Assembly: GCA_007132725.1 (NCBI GenBank)
Contig: SLOD01000063.1
Coordinates: 1 to 37,775 of the forward strand
From: Candidatus Sumerlaeota bacterium
GTDB lineage: Bacteria; UBP6; UBA1177
DNA: 37,775 nt
Direction of reading: 5' to 3'
Notes under the pieces: generated by a model
What the model was told of the DNA's origin: nothing
Database searches by the model: none
What the model saw: only the letters and a program-made list of their open reading frames with translations
In this document: one piece after another, positions 8,448-20,461 of the stretch
Layout: the number at the start of each line of letters is the position of its first letter
Numbering within the stretch: position 1 is the stretch's first letter
Translations under genes and position numbers: made by a program

Positions 8448-9812
8448 TTGAGGATCATTAGGTTTACAGTGCCGTTTTTTATAGTTTTTATTATGTTGCC
8501 TTTATCTGCAGAGCTTCGACACGAAAGTATTTTCTGTGAGCCGTCACTGCTTTATCCCGAACTTTCATTTTTAGAGGAAGCCGAATGTTTCAGCTTTATT
8601 CAGGCTAACAGAGTTTATGAAGACTCGGAAGTTTTAAAGCTGTATCTTGACAGATTCCCGGGCAATGTGAATCAGAATGGATACAGGTATCGTTATTATC
8701 TTAGAAGGAACCGGTTACTGCCGGCTATTATCACACTTATACACATGGTAAACACACAGACTCTCCCTTATTCGATCTCTGATCCGTTTACGGAAATAAA
8801 TAATATTATTACACAAGGTATCAAGGAGATAGGGTCTAAAGATTCGCTGCAACACGATCAGCCTTTTAAAAGTACGATCTCTTCTAAAACTATGAGAGAG
8901 TTTCAAGGAGAGTTTTTTTATCTTCTTTCATATGTCGCATCATATGTTTCAGAATACCCTTCTTTAAACAAAGACAGCATAATACTGTTTAGAACTATCA
9001 GTATTTTACTTTCCAATATTGCTTCAGGAATAGACTGGGAAGGAGATTTCTATATCCATGAAAAGTTTAACAGACTGGTGGCAATTAAAAACAAGGAACT
9101 GCTTGAAAGTTATATTTCCCTGTTTTTTTTCCACATCAAAGGAGAATATACCGATATCCCATCGTTTTCAAAGTATTTGGAACTGAAAGAATCGGGTGTG
9201 GTCTGTGATATAAGAAAAAGTTCAATTTTTCTATCACACGAATCTTTGGTAAGAAATATAATAGCCGGTTTTTTTATTGATAATATTCATAAAATGCCGG
9301 ATATCGTTTATACAGATTCCCTTCCTGAAATATTGACCCAGAATAAAAAGGAGATATGTCAACATTTGAGTGATAGATCAGGCTGGCTTTCCACAATACC
9401 TAATGTAGGTGAAGATGTAAGGTTTTTCAATAAAGCAGTTCAAATTGTAGAGCAATGCCCCGGGTCTTTAAGTTTTCCTTTTGTTATAGACGGCGATAAA
9501 ATATATATACTGAAAGATTCTTCCTGGCTTGTTGATGTAGCTGTGGCTGTAAAATATCTGATGACGGAAAATGTCAGTGCCGAAGATGGAGACACTATTT
9601 TAAGGGGAGCGGTCAGAGCCTCTCTTGAAAAAGCGATGAGAAGGGAAAATAGGTCTATGGACGAAGAGTTTTTATTATACACATTAAAGATTGGAAAAAG
9701 TGCTGAAGTGCTGAGATCTTTTTTTGCTTCCGTTCTCCATGCGGATGGAGAAAAAAACAGATCGCAACAGATAACCGAAGCCGCAAATTTTTTGTCAAAA
9801 ATCCTGTTTTAA
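8448..9812 (+). CDS. Exported protein of unknown function
   Basis: 454 aa, not recognised. It appears to start at TTG (8448), with GGAG at 8439-8442 as ribosome site; no ATG or GTG lies at the head of the frame, and the TTG start gives a clean signal peptide (MRIIRFTVPFFIVFIMLPLSA, cleavage after SA). There is no lipobox. The mature part is mostly helical, with a few cysteines and no obvious catalytic motif or repeat. It follows the SNF2 gene by 36 nt with no intervening promoter or terminator, so it is probably the last gene of the operon that begins at 580 and is likely periplasmic. Confidence 0.7.
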   Translation: MRIIRFTVPFFIVFIMLPLSAELRHESIFCEPSLLYPELSFLEEAECFSFIQANRVYEDSEVLKLYLDRFPGNVNQNGYRYRYYLRRNRLLPAIITLIHMVNTQTLPYSISDPFTEINNIITQGIKEIGSKDSLQHDQPFKSTISSKTMREFQGEFFYLLSYVASYVSEYPSLNKDSIILFRTISILLSNIASGIDWEGDFYIHEKFNRLVAIKNKELLESYISLFFFHIKGEYTDIPSFSKYLELKESGVVCDIRKSSIFLSHESLVRNIIAGFFIDNIHKMPDIVYTDSLPEILTQNKKEICQHLSDRSGWLSTIPNVGEDVRFFNKAVQIVEQCPGSLSFPFVIDGDKIYILKDSSWLVDVAVAVKYLMTENVSAEDGDTILRGAVRASLEKAMRRENRSMDEEFLLYTLKIGKSAEVLRSFFASVLHADGEKNRSQQITEAANFLSKILF

Positions 9813-9942
9813 CCCCTGTTTTTTCAAGGCTCCATTTTTGTGTGCTGAATCATCCATTAATTCAGTCTCTTAGTGGACAATATAAAAAGATTGAAAAAAA
9901 GATAAACCTGAAAAAAACACACCTTTTTTTCTTCTATTAAAG

Positions 9943-12451
<2,509 letters not shown>

Positions 12452-12466
12452 GAGGAGGAAACAGAT

Positions 12467-14992
12467 ATGGCTGATATGACTGAAATAAATGCCGGGCAAG
12501 TGAAAGATATAGCGATCGATCAGTCTATGAAGGCGGCTTTTATAGATTATGCGATGAGCGTGATCATGGATAGGTCTCTTCCTGATGTAAGAGACGGATT
12601 AAAGCCCGTTCACAGACGTGTTCTTTACTCCATGAAAGAACTTGGTACCACCTGGAATGCTGCGTATAAAAAAAGTGCCAGGATAGTGGGAGATACAATA
12701 GGTAAGTATCATCCTCACGGAGATGCCGCTGTTTATCAGACACTTGTCAGGATGGCACAGAATTTTTCTATGAGGTATGTCCTTGTTGATGGTCAAGGAA
12801 ACTTTGGTTCTGTAGATGGAGACAGTGCCGCCGCTATGAGGTATACAGAGGCGAGGATGGCTAAGATAGCCGGTGAAATATTGGCGGATATAGAAAAAGA
12901 TACTGTCAATATGAGAGACAATTATGATGGAAGTCTCAAAGAACCCGAAGTTATGCCTACAAGGATACCGGAACTTCTCATTAATGGGACTAGTGGAATA
13001 GCTGTGGGCATGGCTACAAATATTCCTCCGCACAATATAGAGGAGGTCATAAATGCCATTGTCCACCTCATAGACAATCCTGATTCAACTGTAAGTGAAA
13101 TGATGGAACATATTTCCGGACCCGATTTCCCTACAGGAGGGATTATTCTTGGAAAGAACGGAATAAAACTGGCATATGAAACAGGACGCGGGATCATAAA
13201 GATCCGGGCTAAAACTTCGGTGGAAGGTTCTGATGAAAAGAATAACCGTGAAAGGATCGTGATACATGAACTGCCTTATCAGGTCAACAAATCTAATATG
13301 ATAATACAGATGGCCGATCTTGTTAAAGAAAAGAGGATAGAGGGAATACATGATATAAGAGATGAATCTGATCGTCGCGGTATCAGGGTCGTTATTGAGC
13401 TGAAAAAAGATGCAGATCCCAACATACTTTTGAACCAGCTCTATAAAATGACACAAATGCAGGTTTCTTTCGGTATAAATATGCTCGCTATATGCAATGG
13501 TGTTCCTAAAACAGTTAACTTGAAAGATGCTTGTAATTATTTTGTTCTTCATAGACGGGATGTTGTTACGAGGAGAACCCGGTATGAACTTGAAGATGCT
13601 GAAAAAAGAGCACATATTCTCGAAGGGCTTAAAAGAGCTATAGATAACATAGATGAAGTTATTGAGATAATAAAAGGTTCCGGCTCCACTGAAGATGCCA
13701 GGAACCGCCTCATGAGCAGATTTGCTTTCAGCAGGCCTCAGGCGGTATCTATCCTTGAAATGAAGTTAAGCAGGTTAACAGGTCTTGAAAGAGATAAGAT
13801 CGTTTCTGAATATGAAGACCTTTTGAAAAAAATTGCCTGGTACAAAGAAATTCTCAACAATGAGAATACCCTGATGAGTGTAATAAAAAAAGAACTTCTT
13901 GAGATTAAAACTAAATACGGAGACGAAAGAAAAACGGAGATAGTTAATTACGAGGGAGATATTGATATAGAGGATCTTATAGCAGATGAAGATATGGTTG
14001 TCACTTTGACGACTGAAAACTATATAAAGCGGACATCTCTTGAACTGTATCGTAAACAGAAAAGGGGGGGGAAAGGAATAAATGCCATCAATCCCAAAGA
14101 GAATGACTTTGTGAAAAACATTTTTGTTGCAAGTAGTCACACCCTTTTAATGGTTTTTACTTCTTATGGAAAAGTTTACTGGATAAAGGTCTATCAGTTG
14201 CCTGAAGCTGGAAGAAACAGTAGAGGAAAGCCTATAATTAACTTGTTGAATGTGGAAAAGGATGAAAAAGTTGCCGCTATCCTTCCTATAAAAGAGTTTG
14301 TAGATGGGCACTATGTAATGATGGGAACTAAAAACGGAACAGTTAAGAAGACCAATATGATGGATTTTGCCGTTCAAAGGTCCAATGGTAAAAAAGCTAT
14401 CAGGCTGAATGAAGGTGATGAGCTTATTGAAGTAAAGGTTACCACAGGAGACGACGACATTGTTATGGCTACCAGACAGGGGTTAAGCATAAGGTTCAAT
14501 GAACAGGATGTCAGGTCTATGGGTAGAACTGCAGCAGGAGTGAGAGGGATAAGGCTTGCTAAAGGAAATGAAGTTGTAACGATGGATGTAGTTGAACCGG
14601 AAACCACACTTTTGACCATAACCAGCAAAGGGATCGGAAAAAGAACCCCTGTGGAAGAGTACAGACTTCAGTCAAGAGGAGGCAAAGGAATAATTACTAT
14701 AAAAACATCGGAAGAAAACGGACATGTAGTGAGAGTGCTCAAAGTAAATGAAACAGATGAGGCGATGTTGATAACTTCGGGAGGACAGGCTATAAGGATC
14801 CCTGTGAATGGAATAAGTATTATAGGAAGAAATACTAAAGGGGTGAGACTTTTCAGAGTAGGTGAAGGAGAATTTGTCGTATCAGTTACAAAAATAATGG
14901 AGCCGGAAGAAAAGGAAAATGGAAACGGCTTGTTAAAAGCTCCGCAAAAGGATGATAATGAGTCCCAGGAAAACATTTCTCCCGATAAATGA
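12467..14992 (+). CDS. gyrA: DNA gyrase subunit A
   Basis: 841 aa. Breakage-reunion domain with catalytic Tyr126 in AAMRYTE (E. coli Tyr122), preceded by the quinolone-determining region. The C-terminal domain carries the GyrA box QKRGGKG at 531-537, which separates GyrA from ParC, plus a second box-like QSRGGKG in a later blade and an acidic tail. In the QRDR the protein reads [11 protein letters not shown]: Ala87 and Gln91 occupy the positions of E. coli Ser83 and Asp87, the two residues that anchor the quinolone water-metal-ion bridge. AGGAGG 8 nt before the first ATG supports this start, although an ATG three codons later would give MTEINA, matching GyrB. Co-transcribed with gyrB. Confidence 0.97.
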   Translation: MADMTEINAGQVKDIAIDQSMKAAFIDYAMSVIMDRSLPDVRDGLKPVHRRVLYSMKELGTTWNAAYKKSARIVGDTIGKYHPHGDAAVYQTLVRMAQNFSMRYVLVDGQGNFGSVDGDSAAAMRYTEARMAKIAGEILADIEKDTVNMRDNYDGSLKEPEVMPTRIPELLINGTSGIAVGMATNIPPHNIEEVINAIVHLIDNPDSTVSEMMEHISGPDFPTGGIILGKNGIKLAYETGRGIIKIRAKTSVEGSDEKNNRERIVIHELPYQVNKSNMIIQMADLVKEKRIEGIHDIRDESDRRGIRVVIELKKDADPNILLNQLYKMTQMQVSFGINMLAICNGVPKTVNLKDACNYFVLHRRDVVTRRTRYELEDAEKRAHILEGLKRAIDNIDEVIEIIKGSGSTEDARNRLMSRFAFSRPQAVSILEMKLSRLTGLERDKIVSEYEDLLKKIAWYKEILNNENTLMSVIKKELLEIKTKYGDERKTEIVNYEGDIDIEDLIADEDMVVTLTTENYIKRTSLELYRKQKRGGKGINAINPKENDFVKNIFVASSHTLLMVFTSYGKVYWIKVYQLPEAGRNSRGKPIINLLNVEKDEKVAAILPIKEFVDGHYVMMGTKNGTVKKTNMMDFAVQRSNGKKAIRLNEGDELIEVKVTTGDDDIVMATRQGLSIRFNEQDVRSMGRTAAGVRGIRLAKGNEVVTMDVVEPETTLLTITSKGIGKRTPVEEYRLQSRGGKGIITIKTSEENGHVVRVLKVNETDEAMLITSGGQAIRIPVNGISIIGRNTKGVRLFRVGEGEFVVSVTKIMEPEEKENGNGLLKAPQKDDNESQENISPDK

Positions 14993-15032
14993 CCCTTTCT
15001 TTTAAAAATTTTTGAAAAACATTTTATAAAAC

Positions 15033-15060
15033 TTGCTGTTTGGTTCATTTTGTGTAAAAT
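15033..15060 (+). promoter_or_regulatory. Candidate promoter for khpA
   Basis: TTGCTG at 15033-15038, 16-bp spacer, TAAAAT at 15055-15060 (5/6). It lies in the 136-bp space between gyrA and khpA and would start transcription near 15067. No GC-rich terminator for gyrBA was found in the same space, so read-through is also possible. Confidence 0.4.
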
Positions 15061-15128
15061 TTTGTGATGATGTTGGTGGATTGCGGTTTCTTTTTGCGTT
15101 TGTTCTTTTCTTACTAAGGGGGGTAATA

Positions 15129-15368
15129 ATGAGAGAATTCGTTGAATTTGTAGCAAAAAAACTTGTTGACAGTCCTGATGCAGTTGAGGTTAACTTCATT
15201 GAAGGAAAAAGTACTGCAATAATAGAATTGAAAGTTGCGCCCGAAGATGTTGGCAAAGTTATTGGAAAAAGTGGACGGACTGCCAATGCTTTGAGGACAC
15301 TTTTGAGTGCTGTTGCAAGTCGTCACAACCAGAAAGTTGTTTTGGAAATCATCGAAGAGAAAAGATAA
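15129..15368 (+). CDS. khpA: KH-domain RNA-binding protein KhpA
   Basis: 79 aa when started at the ATG at 15129, which follows a strong AAGGGGGG ribosome site; an upstream in-frame ATG at 15033 would add a hydrophobic stretch foreign to the family. The protein is a single KH domain with the RNA-gripping GxxG loop G46-K-S-G49 in VIGKSGRTANALRTLL, the hallmark of KhpA/YlqC. KhpA, usually with KhpB, binds small and messenger RNAs and affects cell size and division in Firmicutes. In many genomes it lies between rpsP and rimM; here it stands behind gyrA and overlaps the next gene by one nucleotide (TAATG). Confidence 0.9.
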   Translation: MREFVEFVAKKLVDSPDAVEVNFIEGKSTAIIELKVAPEDVGKVIGKSGRTANALRTLLSAVASRHNQKVVLEIIEEKR

Positions 15369-16732
15369 TGTCTCCCAGAAGGAAAGTGAGGGCATCTGAA
15401 CTCACTTCTACAGGAAGAGAAAAAAATCAATGGAGTTTTTTTATAATTTTTATACTTGTTGGTGGTTTTTTTCTCCTATACATGTACAGATGGCATGCTG
15501 ATGATGACTATGACCGTTTTGATAAAGCCCGGGAATATGCTGAATATTATAAAGAATTCTTTGTTGAAAATCCTCTTGTTTACACTGTGTTCGGGGATAT
15601 GACCCTTATGATAAGGGCTACAAACCTTGGTGTTGAGTACTGGGACAACGATTTTCCTTCCAAGCTGGCAAAAACGGAAAATGAAGTTTCCAATATGATC
15701 AGAGCAGCTGAACGTCTTAATGAAAGAGATCCTGATGAACGGCTTAAAAACAAAGAGGTCGATCTATCTTCTTTTCCTGAAATAATAGATATTCTTGAAA
15801 TGGGTAAAGATATTTCAAAAAACACTCTTTTCAACATTGCCGCCGGTGAAATATTTGATTTCTGGGATATTGCATTAAGGAGAAAAAAACTTCCTGACTT
15901 TGATAATTTGAGGCCTTTCATTCCTTTTGCCGACCCTGAACGGATAGAAATAGACAGAGAGAAAGGCATTGTCAGAATAAACAGTGTAAATACCGGAGTA
16001 AAACCCGGCTTTTTCAGAGAAGCCTTGTTTCTTAAAAAATTGAAGGAAAAACTTCCCCGTGAAAATTTTAATTATCTCATATTCCTGGGAGACCGGCATG
16101 GAATGTGGTTCCTCCCTGAGAAGTATATCAGATGGACGGTGTCAATAGAAAGCCCTTTTGACAGCTTAAGAAAAGTAAAGGGTGCTTTAAGGCTGATGCC
16201 GGAAGAGGGATTTTTTGTTATTACCAGGAGTCTTGAAAATCAGGTGGTGATAGAAAAAACGGACATCTCAGCTAAAATCAGAGAGAATGTCGAATCTTTA
16301 AGTGACGACAGTGAGAAGAGGGCTGAATATGTTAAAAAGATACGTCAAAAATATCCTTCCCCTTTCTATGTCTTTAACCCTGTTGATATCAGTCTGAACA
16401 GGATTTACTCTCTTCCTGTTGACTGGAGAACGGGAATGCCGGTTGAGAAAAATGCTGCAGCGATCGTAATAGACAGCGATCCTTTAAAGGCAAGAATGTT
16501 GAGCTACTCTTTATATATCTCAGATGATGACGAAGTGTCTGCTTTCACAGAGAACTGGCCTGATATTAATTTCGCAATCCTTAGGTCTGACAATACAATT
16601 TATATTCCTGAAAATACAGAAGATATCTTTCTCACAGCAGAGGAAGTGGAGCAATTGAGAATAGAACATGATTATAGAAGAAGAGGTCTCAATCCTGACG
16701 GGTCAACCCCTGATGATAAAAAAGGGTTGTAA
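15368..16732 (+). CDS. Membrane-anchored degenerate ApbE-like protein
   Basis: 454 aa. A basic cytoplasmic stub (1-22) is followed by one membrane segment (about 23-41) and a large extracytoplasmic part. That part can be laid along FAD:protein FMN transferase (ApbE): ENEVSNMIRAAERLNERDPD resembles the family's first helix and S-x-x-DPxS region, FNIAAGEIFDFWDIA resembles FDPTVGPLVNLWGF, LIFLGDRHGMWF resembles the LVNLGGDI strand, and a late block DWRTGMPVE then SDPLKARMLSYSLYI resembles DPRTGxP and ADALSTALF. The catalytic features are missing: no SH.IDPRTG histidine, no DA-x-T metal-binding run and no GxIAKG. It therefore looks like an inactive ApbE-fold protein. Homology is inferred from motif order only. 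Coupled to khpA by TAATG. Confidence 0.5.
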   Translation: MSPRRKVRASELTSTGREKNQWSFFIIFILVGGFFLLYMYRWHADDDYDRFDKAREYAEYYKEFFVENPLVYTVFGDMTLMIRATNLGVEYWDNDFPSKLAKTENEVSNMIRAAERLNERDPDERLKNKEVDLSSFPEIIDILEMGKDISKNTLFNIAAGEIFDFWDIALRRKKLPDFDNLRPFIPFADPERIEIDREKGIVRINSVNTGVKPGFFREALFLKKLKEKLPRENFNYLIFLGDRHGMWFLPEKYIRWTVSIESPFDSLRKVKGALRLMPEEGFFVITRSLENQVVIEKTDISAKIRENVESLSDDSEKRAEYVKKIRQKYPSPFYVFNPVDISLNRIYSLPVDWRTGMPVEKNAAAIVIDSDPLKARMLSYSLYISDDDEVSAFTENWPDINFAILRSDNTIYIPENTEDIFLTAEEVEQLRIEHDYRRRGLNPDGSTPDDKKGL

Positions 16733-16759
16733 TTTCTATCTTATTTCAAAATTAATGTC

Positions 16760-17995
16760 ATGAGCGATTCCGCAGCACCTTTATATGCAATGCTTAGACC
16801 ACGATCTTTTGATGAAGTGGTAGGGCAGGATAGTGTTGTCAAACTTTTAAACTCTTTTATTGCTAACGACTATCTGCCTTCGATGATCTTTTTTGGACCT
16901 CCGGGGAGCGGCAAAACAACCGTGGCAAGAATAGCTGCCGGCCTTGTGAATGCCAAATTATATCATTTTTCTGCAGTTAGAGAAAGTATTACCGAGGTAA
17001 AGAAGACAGTATACAAGGATAAAGAGTCGGTTTTTACAGGGAAGCAGATGCTTTTTATAGATGAAGTTCACAGATTTAATAAGGCTCAACAGGATTCTTT
17101 TCTTCCTATGATCGAAGATGACGGGGTGATCTTTATCGGAGCTACAACGGAAAATCCATCTTTCTATATTAACAACGCTCTTCTATCCCGCGCCAGGGCA
17201 GTAAAATTTCATGCTGTAGATCAAGGCGGGATCATAAAGGTTTTGATGAAAGGTAAAGAAAAACTTGCTGTGGAAATAGATGATGATCTGCTTGATATAA
17301 TTGCGAAGGAATCTTCAGGGGATGTAAGGATTGCGCTTTCTGTCCTTGAAAGTGCATTTTATATTTCTGACCGTAAAAGAATAAAACGATCGGACATAGC
17401 TGAATTTCTTGAAAATCCGGCTAGATACGATAAAAAGGATGACTATCACTACAGATTGATATCTGCATTTATAAAAAGTCTTAGGGGAAGTGATCCGGAT
17501 GCCGCTCTTTATTATCTTCTAAAAATGATCGACGGAGGAGAATATCCGCTTTTTATTTTAAGAAGAATGATAATTTTTGCCTCCGAAGACATAGGTAATG
17601 GTGACCCTAAAGCACTTCCTCTTGCTGTTGCGGCACTGCATGGCTTTCAGGCTGTCGGTTTTCCGGAAGGGAGGATCATTTTAGGGCATATAACCACTTA
17701 CCTTGCCACTGCACCCAAAAGCAATGCCAGTTATGATGCTTTAAATAAGGCAACAACTTTCTACGAAAAAAACAAAGAGCTCGAGATCCCCCATTCCCTG
17801 ATAAATGACCTCTCTAAAGATCCTCTTGAAAAAAAAGGTGGGTACATGTATCCGCATGACTATCCTGATCACTGGGTCGAACAAAGATATTTCCCGGGAA
17901 CAGATTCTCCCGAGATTTTTTATGATCCGGGAAAAGGTTCTTCTTACGAGACTAAGATCAAAGCTTACTGGGACAAAATAAAAAAAACTGAATAG
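16760..17995 (+). CDS. rarA: Replication-associated recombination protein RarA (MgsA)
   Basis: 411 aa, slightly under the E. coli length. N-terminal LYAMLRPRSFDEVVGQ is the family signature, followed by an AAA+ core with Walker A GPPGSGKT (46-53), Walker B LFIDEVHRF (D101-E102) and sensor 1 GATTENPSF. The C-terminal tetramerisation part has ASEDIGNGDP and ends with the typical EQRYFPG block. RarA acts at stalled replication forks and with RecA-dependent repair, and is related to the clamp loader. No clear Shine-Dalgarno precedes the ATG 27 nt after the previous stop, but family N-termini fit this start. Confidence 0.93.
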   Translation: MSDSAAPLYAMLRPRSFDEVVGQDSVVKLLNSFIANDYLPSMIFFGPPGSGKTTVARIAAGLVNAKLYHFSAVRESITEVKKTVYKDKESVFTGKQMLFIDEVHRFNKAQQDSFLPMIEDDGVIFIGATTENPSFYINNALLSRARAVKFHAVDQGGIIKVLMKGKEKLAVEIDDDLLDIIAKESSGDVRIALSVLESAFYISDRKRIKRSDIAEFLENPARYDKKDDYHYRLISAFIKSLRGSDPDAALYYLLKMIDGGEYPLFILRRMIIFASEDIGNGDPKALPLAVAALHGFQAVGFPEGRIILGHITTYLATAPKSNASYDALNKATTFYEKNKELEIPHSLINDLSKDPLEKKGGYMYPHDYPDHWVEQRYFPGTDSPEIFYDPGKGSSYETKIKAYWDKIKKTE

Positions 17996-18034
17996 TGGTG
18001 TTTCGTTGTCCGGTTTTGTTTTTTTTAAAGGTAA

Positions 18035-18066
18035 AATATTTGACCTTGATAGTAACATCAAATATT
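18035..18066 (+). repeat. Perfect 9-bp inverted repeat at a candidate promoter
   Basis: AATATTTGA (18035-18043) and its exact complement TCAAATATT (18058-18066) flank a 14-bp centre. The arms are 23 bp apart centre to centre, about two helical turns. A candidate promoter overlaps them: TTGACC at 18040-18045, 17-bp spacer, TATTCT at 18063-18068. This arrangement suits a dimeric regulator of the transglycosylase gene at 18098. No T-run follows, so it is not a standard terminator. Confidence 0.45.
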
Positions 18067-18097
18067 CTGATATAACAAAGCCACGGGGGCTGATGAA

Positions 18098-20461
18098 ATG
18101 AAAATTCTGGTTATTGTGATATCTGTTTTATTTTCTTTGAACATTTACGGTCACCGGGAGTGTCTTGCTGAAAAAAAGGTTTCAGAAGAGTGTCTAAGAA
18201 GAGTTTTTGAAAAAAGAGAGTACAGAACTTTTTTGAAAATTTTTCCCACAGTTGACTTTGAAAACAGTGATACAGGCAGGGTCATGGAGATAGAGGCTCT
18301 GTATAATCTTGGAAAATTTACTGAAGTGGAAAAGTCGATCAATGCCTTGAGACCTCAGATAAGAAATACCTTGTACTACAGGTTGATGCTTAAAAGGTCT
18401 TATGTGGCAAGAAGAAGATATAATCAAGCTCTTGAATTGATAGAAAACATTAAAAGCGAATATCCGATATACTATATTAATAGCGAGCTTGAATGTGTAA
18501 GGGCGGACATAGCTTTTTTCAGAAGACAGTATAATAATGCTGTTACTCTTTATGACCGATGTGTAAGAATGGGAGGAAACGATATAGCCCATTTTAATCG
18601 TTTAAGAGCTATGGAAAGAGGCGGCCTGCCTCAAAATGTGTTCTTAAATGATTATCTTGATTTTACAGAGTCTTTTGAGAACTCTTTTTTGCTGCCGGAG
18701 GTCCTTGAGAAAATAGTATTTATCAGAAAGAACAACAATTTTCCCACAACCGCTTCTCCAGCATATTCCAGGTGGCTTGAAACTATGGTGAAGTTTTCAA
18801 AACTTGATATGTTTTTTAACGAAGACTTCATGAAACTTCCCCATCCCTTCTCTCTCCATGTGATCTCCTATCTGATAGGAAGCAACAGATTCCATGATGC
18901 TTTAACGATAATTGAAGACAACTTGAAGCTGTATGAAAAAAATGAAAATAATTTATACATCTATACAGTTGAAAAGTACAGGCTTCTGGTGCGGAGAGGT
19001 GATATAGAAGATGCTGCGGATTTTATGATAAGATCGGCAGATAACTTTAAAGGGAACAGGGCAGACAGATTAAAATTTTTCGGAGCTTTTTATTATTTTC
19101 AGGCAGGAATGAACGAAAAAGCCAAGGAAGTATTTAAAGAGCTGGTTTTAACTGAAAATAAAGGACGATACTTTCTTTTGGCCCTTTACAGGCTTGGACT
19201 TATTTATATACATGAAGGTTCAGAGCTTTACACTTTTTCTCTCTGGTCCAATTATATTTCCGAGCAGAGAATTTCCGCCGGCAACTTTATCGGGGGACAG
19301 AGACTGGTCAATACAATGTTTGAAATGCTTTCACTGATAGACCGGCTGAACAATTTCAGTTTTTTTTCTGTTGATATGGACTTTGAGTGTTCTCAAGATA
19401 ACGGTGTGTGCGGAATATCGGGTAACAACAGATTCGTTTCTTACTATGATTTTTTATATGCACACCTTATAGGTAGAGAAGAGTTTAAAAACACTTTTCC
19501 TGAAGATATTCCTTCTGTTATAAAAAAATGGGATAAGAATAGACTTGACGAATCGGCAGATGTTGCTGAAATGGTCGAGCAATTCAAGAAATTAAGTAAG
19601 CGGAGCAGAGGGCTGGAACATATAACTATGTTAGAGCTTTTCCTGAAAGCCGGCATAAAGAGCGGGGTCAGTTTCTACTTTGACCTGATGGACAGTATTT
19701 TGAGATTTGATGACTCAAAGGTTTCTCCTGCAGTAAATGAAATAGGGGTGATGCTGCCCGATAAAGATAGCCACAATAACATTGTTCTGAATATCAGGGA
19801 GTTCAGGAGACATTTTACCCGGAAAATGTACCTTTATCTGGGAAGAACTGCCGATCTGGTTTCTCTCAGTTTTGCCGATATCGGAGAGGAGCTCACTTTT
19901 TCTCCCCATTATGGAAAAACAGATGAGTGGAAAACTTTATATCCTGTTCCTTATTTTGATGAAATTTCAAGGCTTTCAATAGAGTTTTCTGTCCCTCCTC
20001 AGCTTATATATTCAATAATGAGAGCGGAAACATTTTACCGGGACAACCTTGTTTCAAGAGTGGGGGCTTTGGGCCTTATGCAGGTCATGCCTGCAACTTT
20101 TGAAAAAATATCCAAGTTCGGAGGGATAAAGATAGACAATCCGTTCGATCCGTATGAAAGTATGAAAGCTTCAGCCTGGTATCTGTCAAAACTTCTGGCA
20201 AGATTCGATGGCAATTTAATCCTTGCTGTTGCGGCATATAACGCCGGTCCTCATAATGTCTCAGAGTGGCTTGAGAGGTTTAAAGGCTTTGACAGCTATG
20301 TTTTTATTGAGCTGATACCGTTTTATGAAACGAGGGACTATGTTAAAAAAGTATTGCGGTATTTTACAATTTACAGTTATCTTTATGAAGGGAGATTTTA
20401 TGATCTTGGACTCAAAGCACCTCTTGAGGTTGAAGAAAATCCCGGTATTGTTGATTTTTAG
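18098..20461 (+). CDS. Soluble lytic transglycosylase-like protein with TPR superhelix
   Basis: 787 aa, somewhat longer than E. coli Slt70. A signal peptide (1-18, ending IYG) leads to a long helical TPR-like region (about 40-600), then a C-terminal GEWL/SLT domain. The SLT motifs are complete: catalytic Glu644 in IMRAETFY (usually a RxES motif, here AET), GALGLMQVMPATF and AAYNAGPHNVSEW. These enzymes cleave murein strands in the periplasm, producing anhydromuropeptides; the superhelix guides the glycan. The ATG at 18098 is preceded by GGGGG; the ATG at 18092 would stop at once. Its last 62 nt also encode the start of the next gene, so the two are coupled. Confidence 0.9.
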   Translation: MKILVIVISVLFSLNIYGHRECLAEKKVSEECLRRVFEKREYRTFLKIFPTVDFENSDTGRVMEIEALYNLGKFTEVEKSINALRPQIRNTLYYRLMLKRSYVARRRYNQALELIENIKSEYPIYYINSELECVRADIAFFRRQYNNAVTLYDRCVRMGGNDIAHFNRLRAMERGGLPQNVFLNDYLDFTESFENSFLLPEVLEKIVFIRKNNNFPTTASPAYSRWLETMVKFSKLDMFFNEDFMKLPHPFSLHVISYLIGSNRFHDALTIIEDNLKLYEKNENNLYIYTVEKYRLLVRRGDIEDAADFMIRSADNFKGNRADRLKFFGAFYYFQAGMNEKAKEVFKELVLTENKGRYFLLALYRLGLIYIHEGSELYTFSLWSNYISEQRISAGNFIGGQRLVNTMFEMLSLIDRLNNFSFFSVDMDFECSQDNGVCGISGNNRFVSYYDFLYAHLIGREEFKNTFPEDIPSVIKKWDKNRLDESADVAEMVEQFKKLSKRSRGLEHITMLELFLKAGIKSGVSFYFDLMDSILRFDDSKVSPAVNEIGVMLPDKDSHNNIVLNIREFRRHFTRKMYLYLGRTADLVSLSFADIGEELTFSPHYGKTDEWKTLYPVPYFDEISRLSIEFSVPPQLIYSIMRAETFYRDNLVSRVGALGLMQVMPATFEKISKFGGIKIDNPFDPYESMKASAWYLSKLLARFDGNLILAVAAYNAGPHNVSEWLERFKGFDSYVFIELIPFYETRDYVKKVLRYFTIYSYLYEGRFYDLGLKAPLEVEENPGIVDF

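Noticed and set aside
9845-9865. CTGAAT-N9-ATTCAG inverted repeat before gyrB
   Set aside because: Six AT-rich pairs, no T-run directly after, and no match to a known site.
15033-15128. N-terminal 32-residue extension of KhpA from the ATG at 15033
   Set aside because: It overlaps the candidate promoter, has no ribosome site and is foreign to the family, while ATG 15129 has a strong one.
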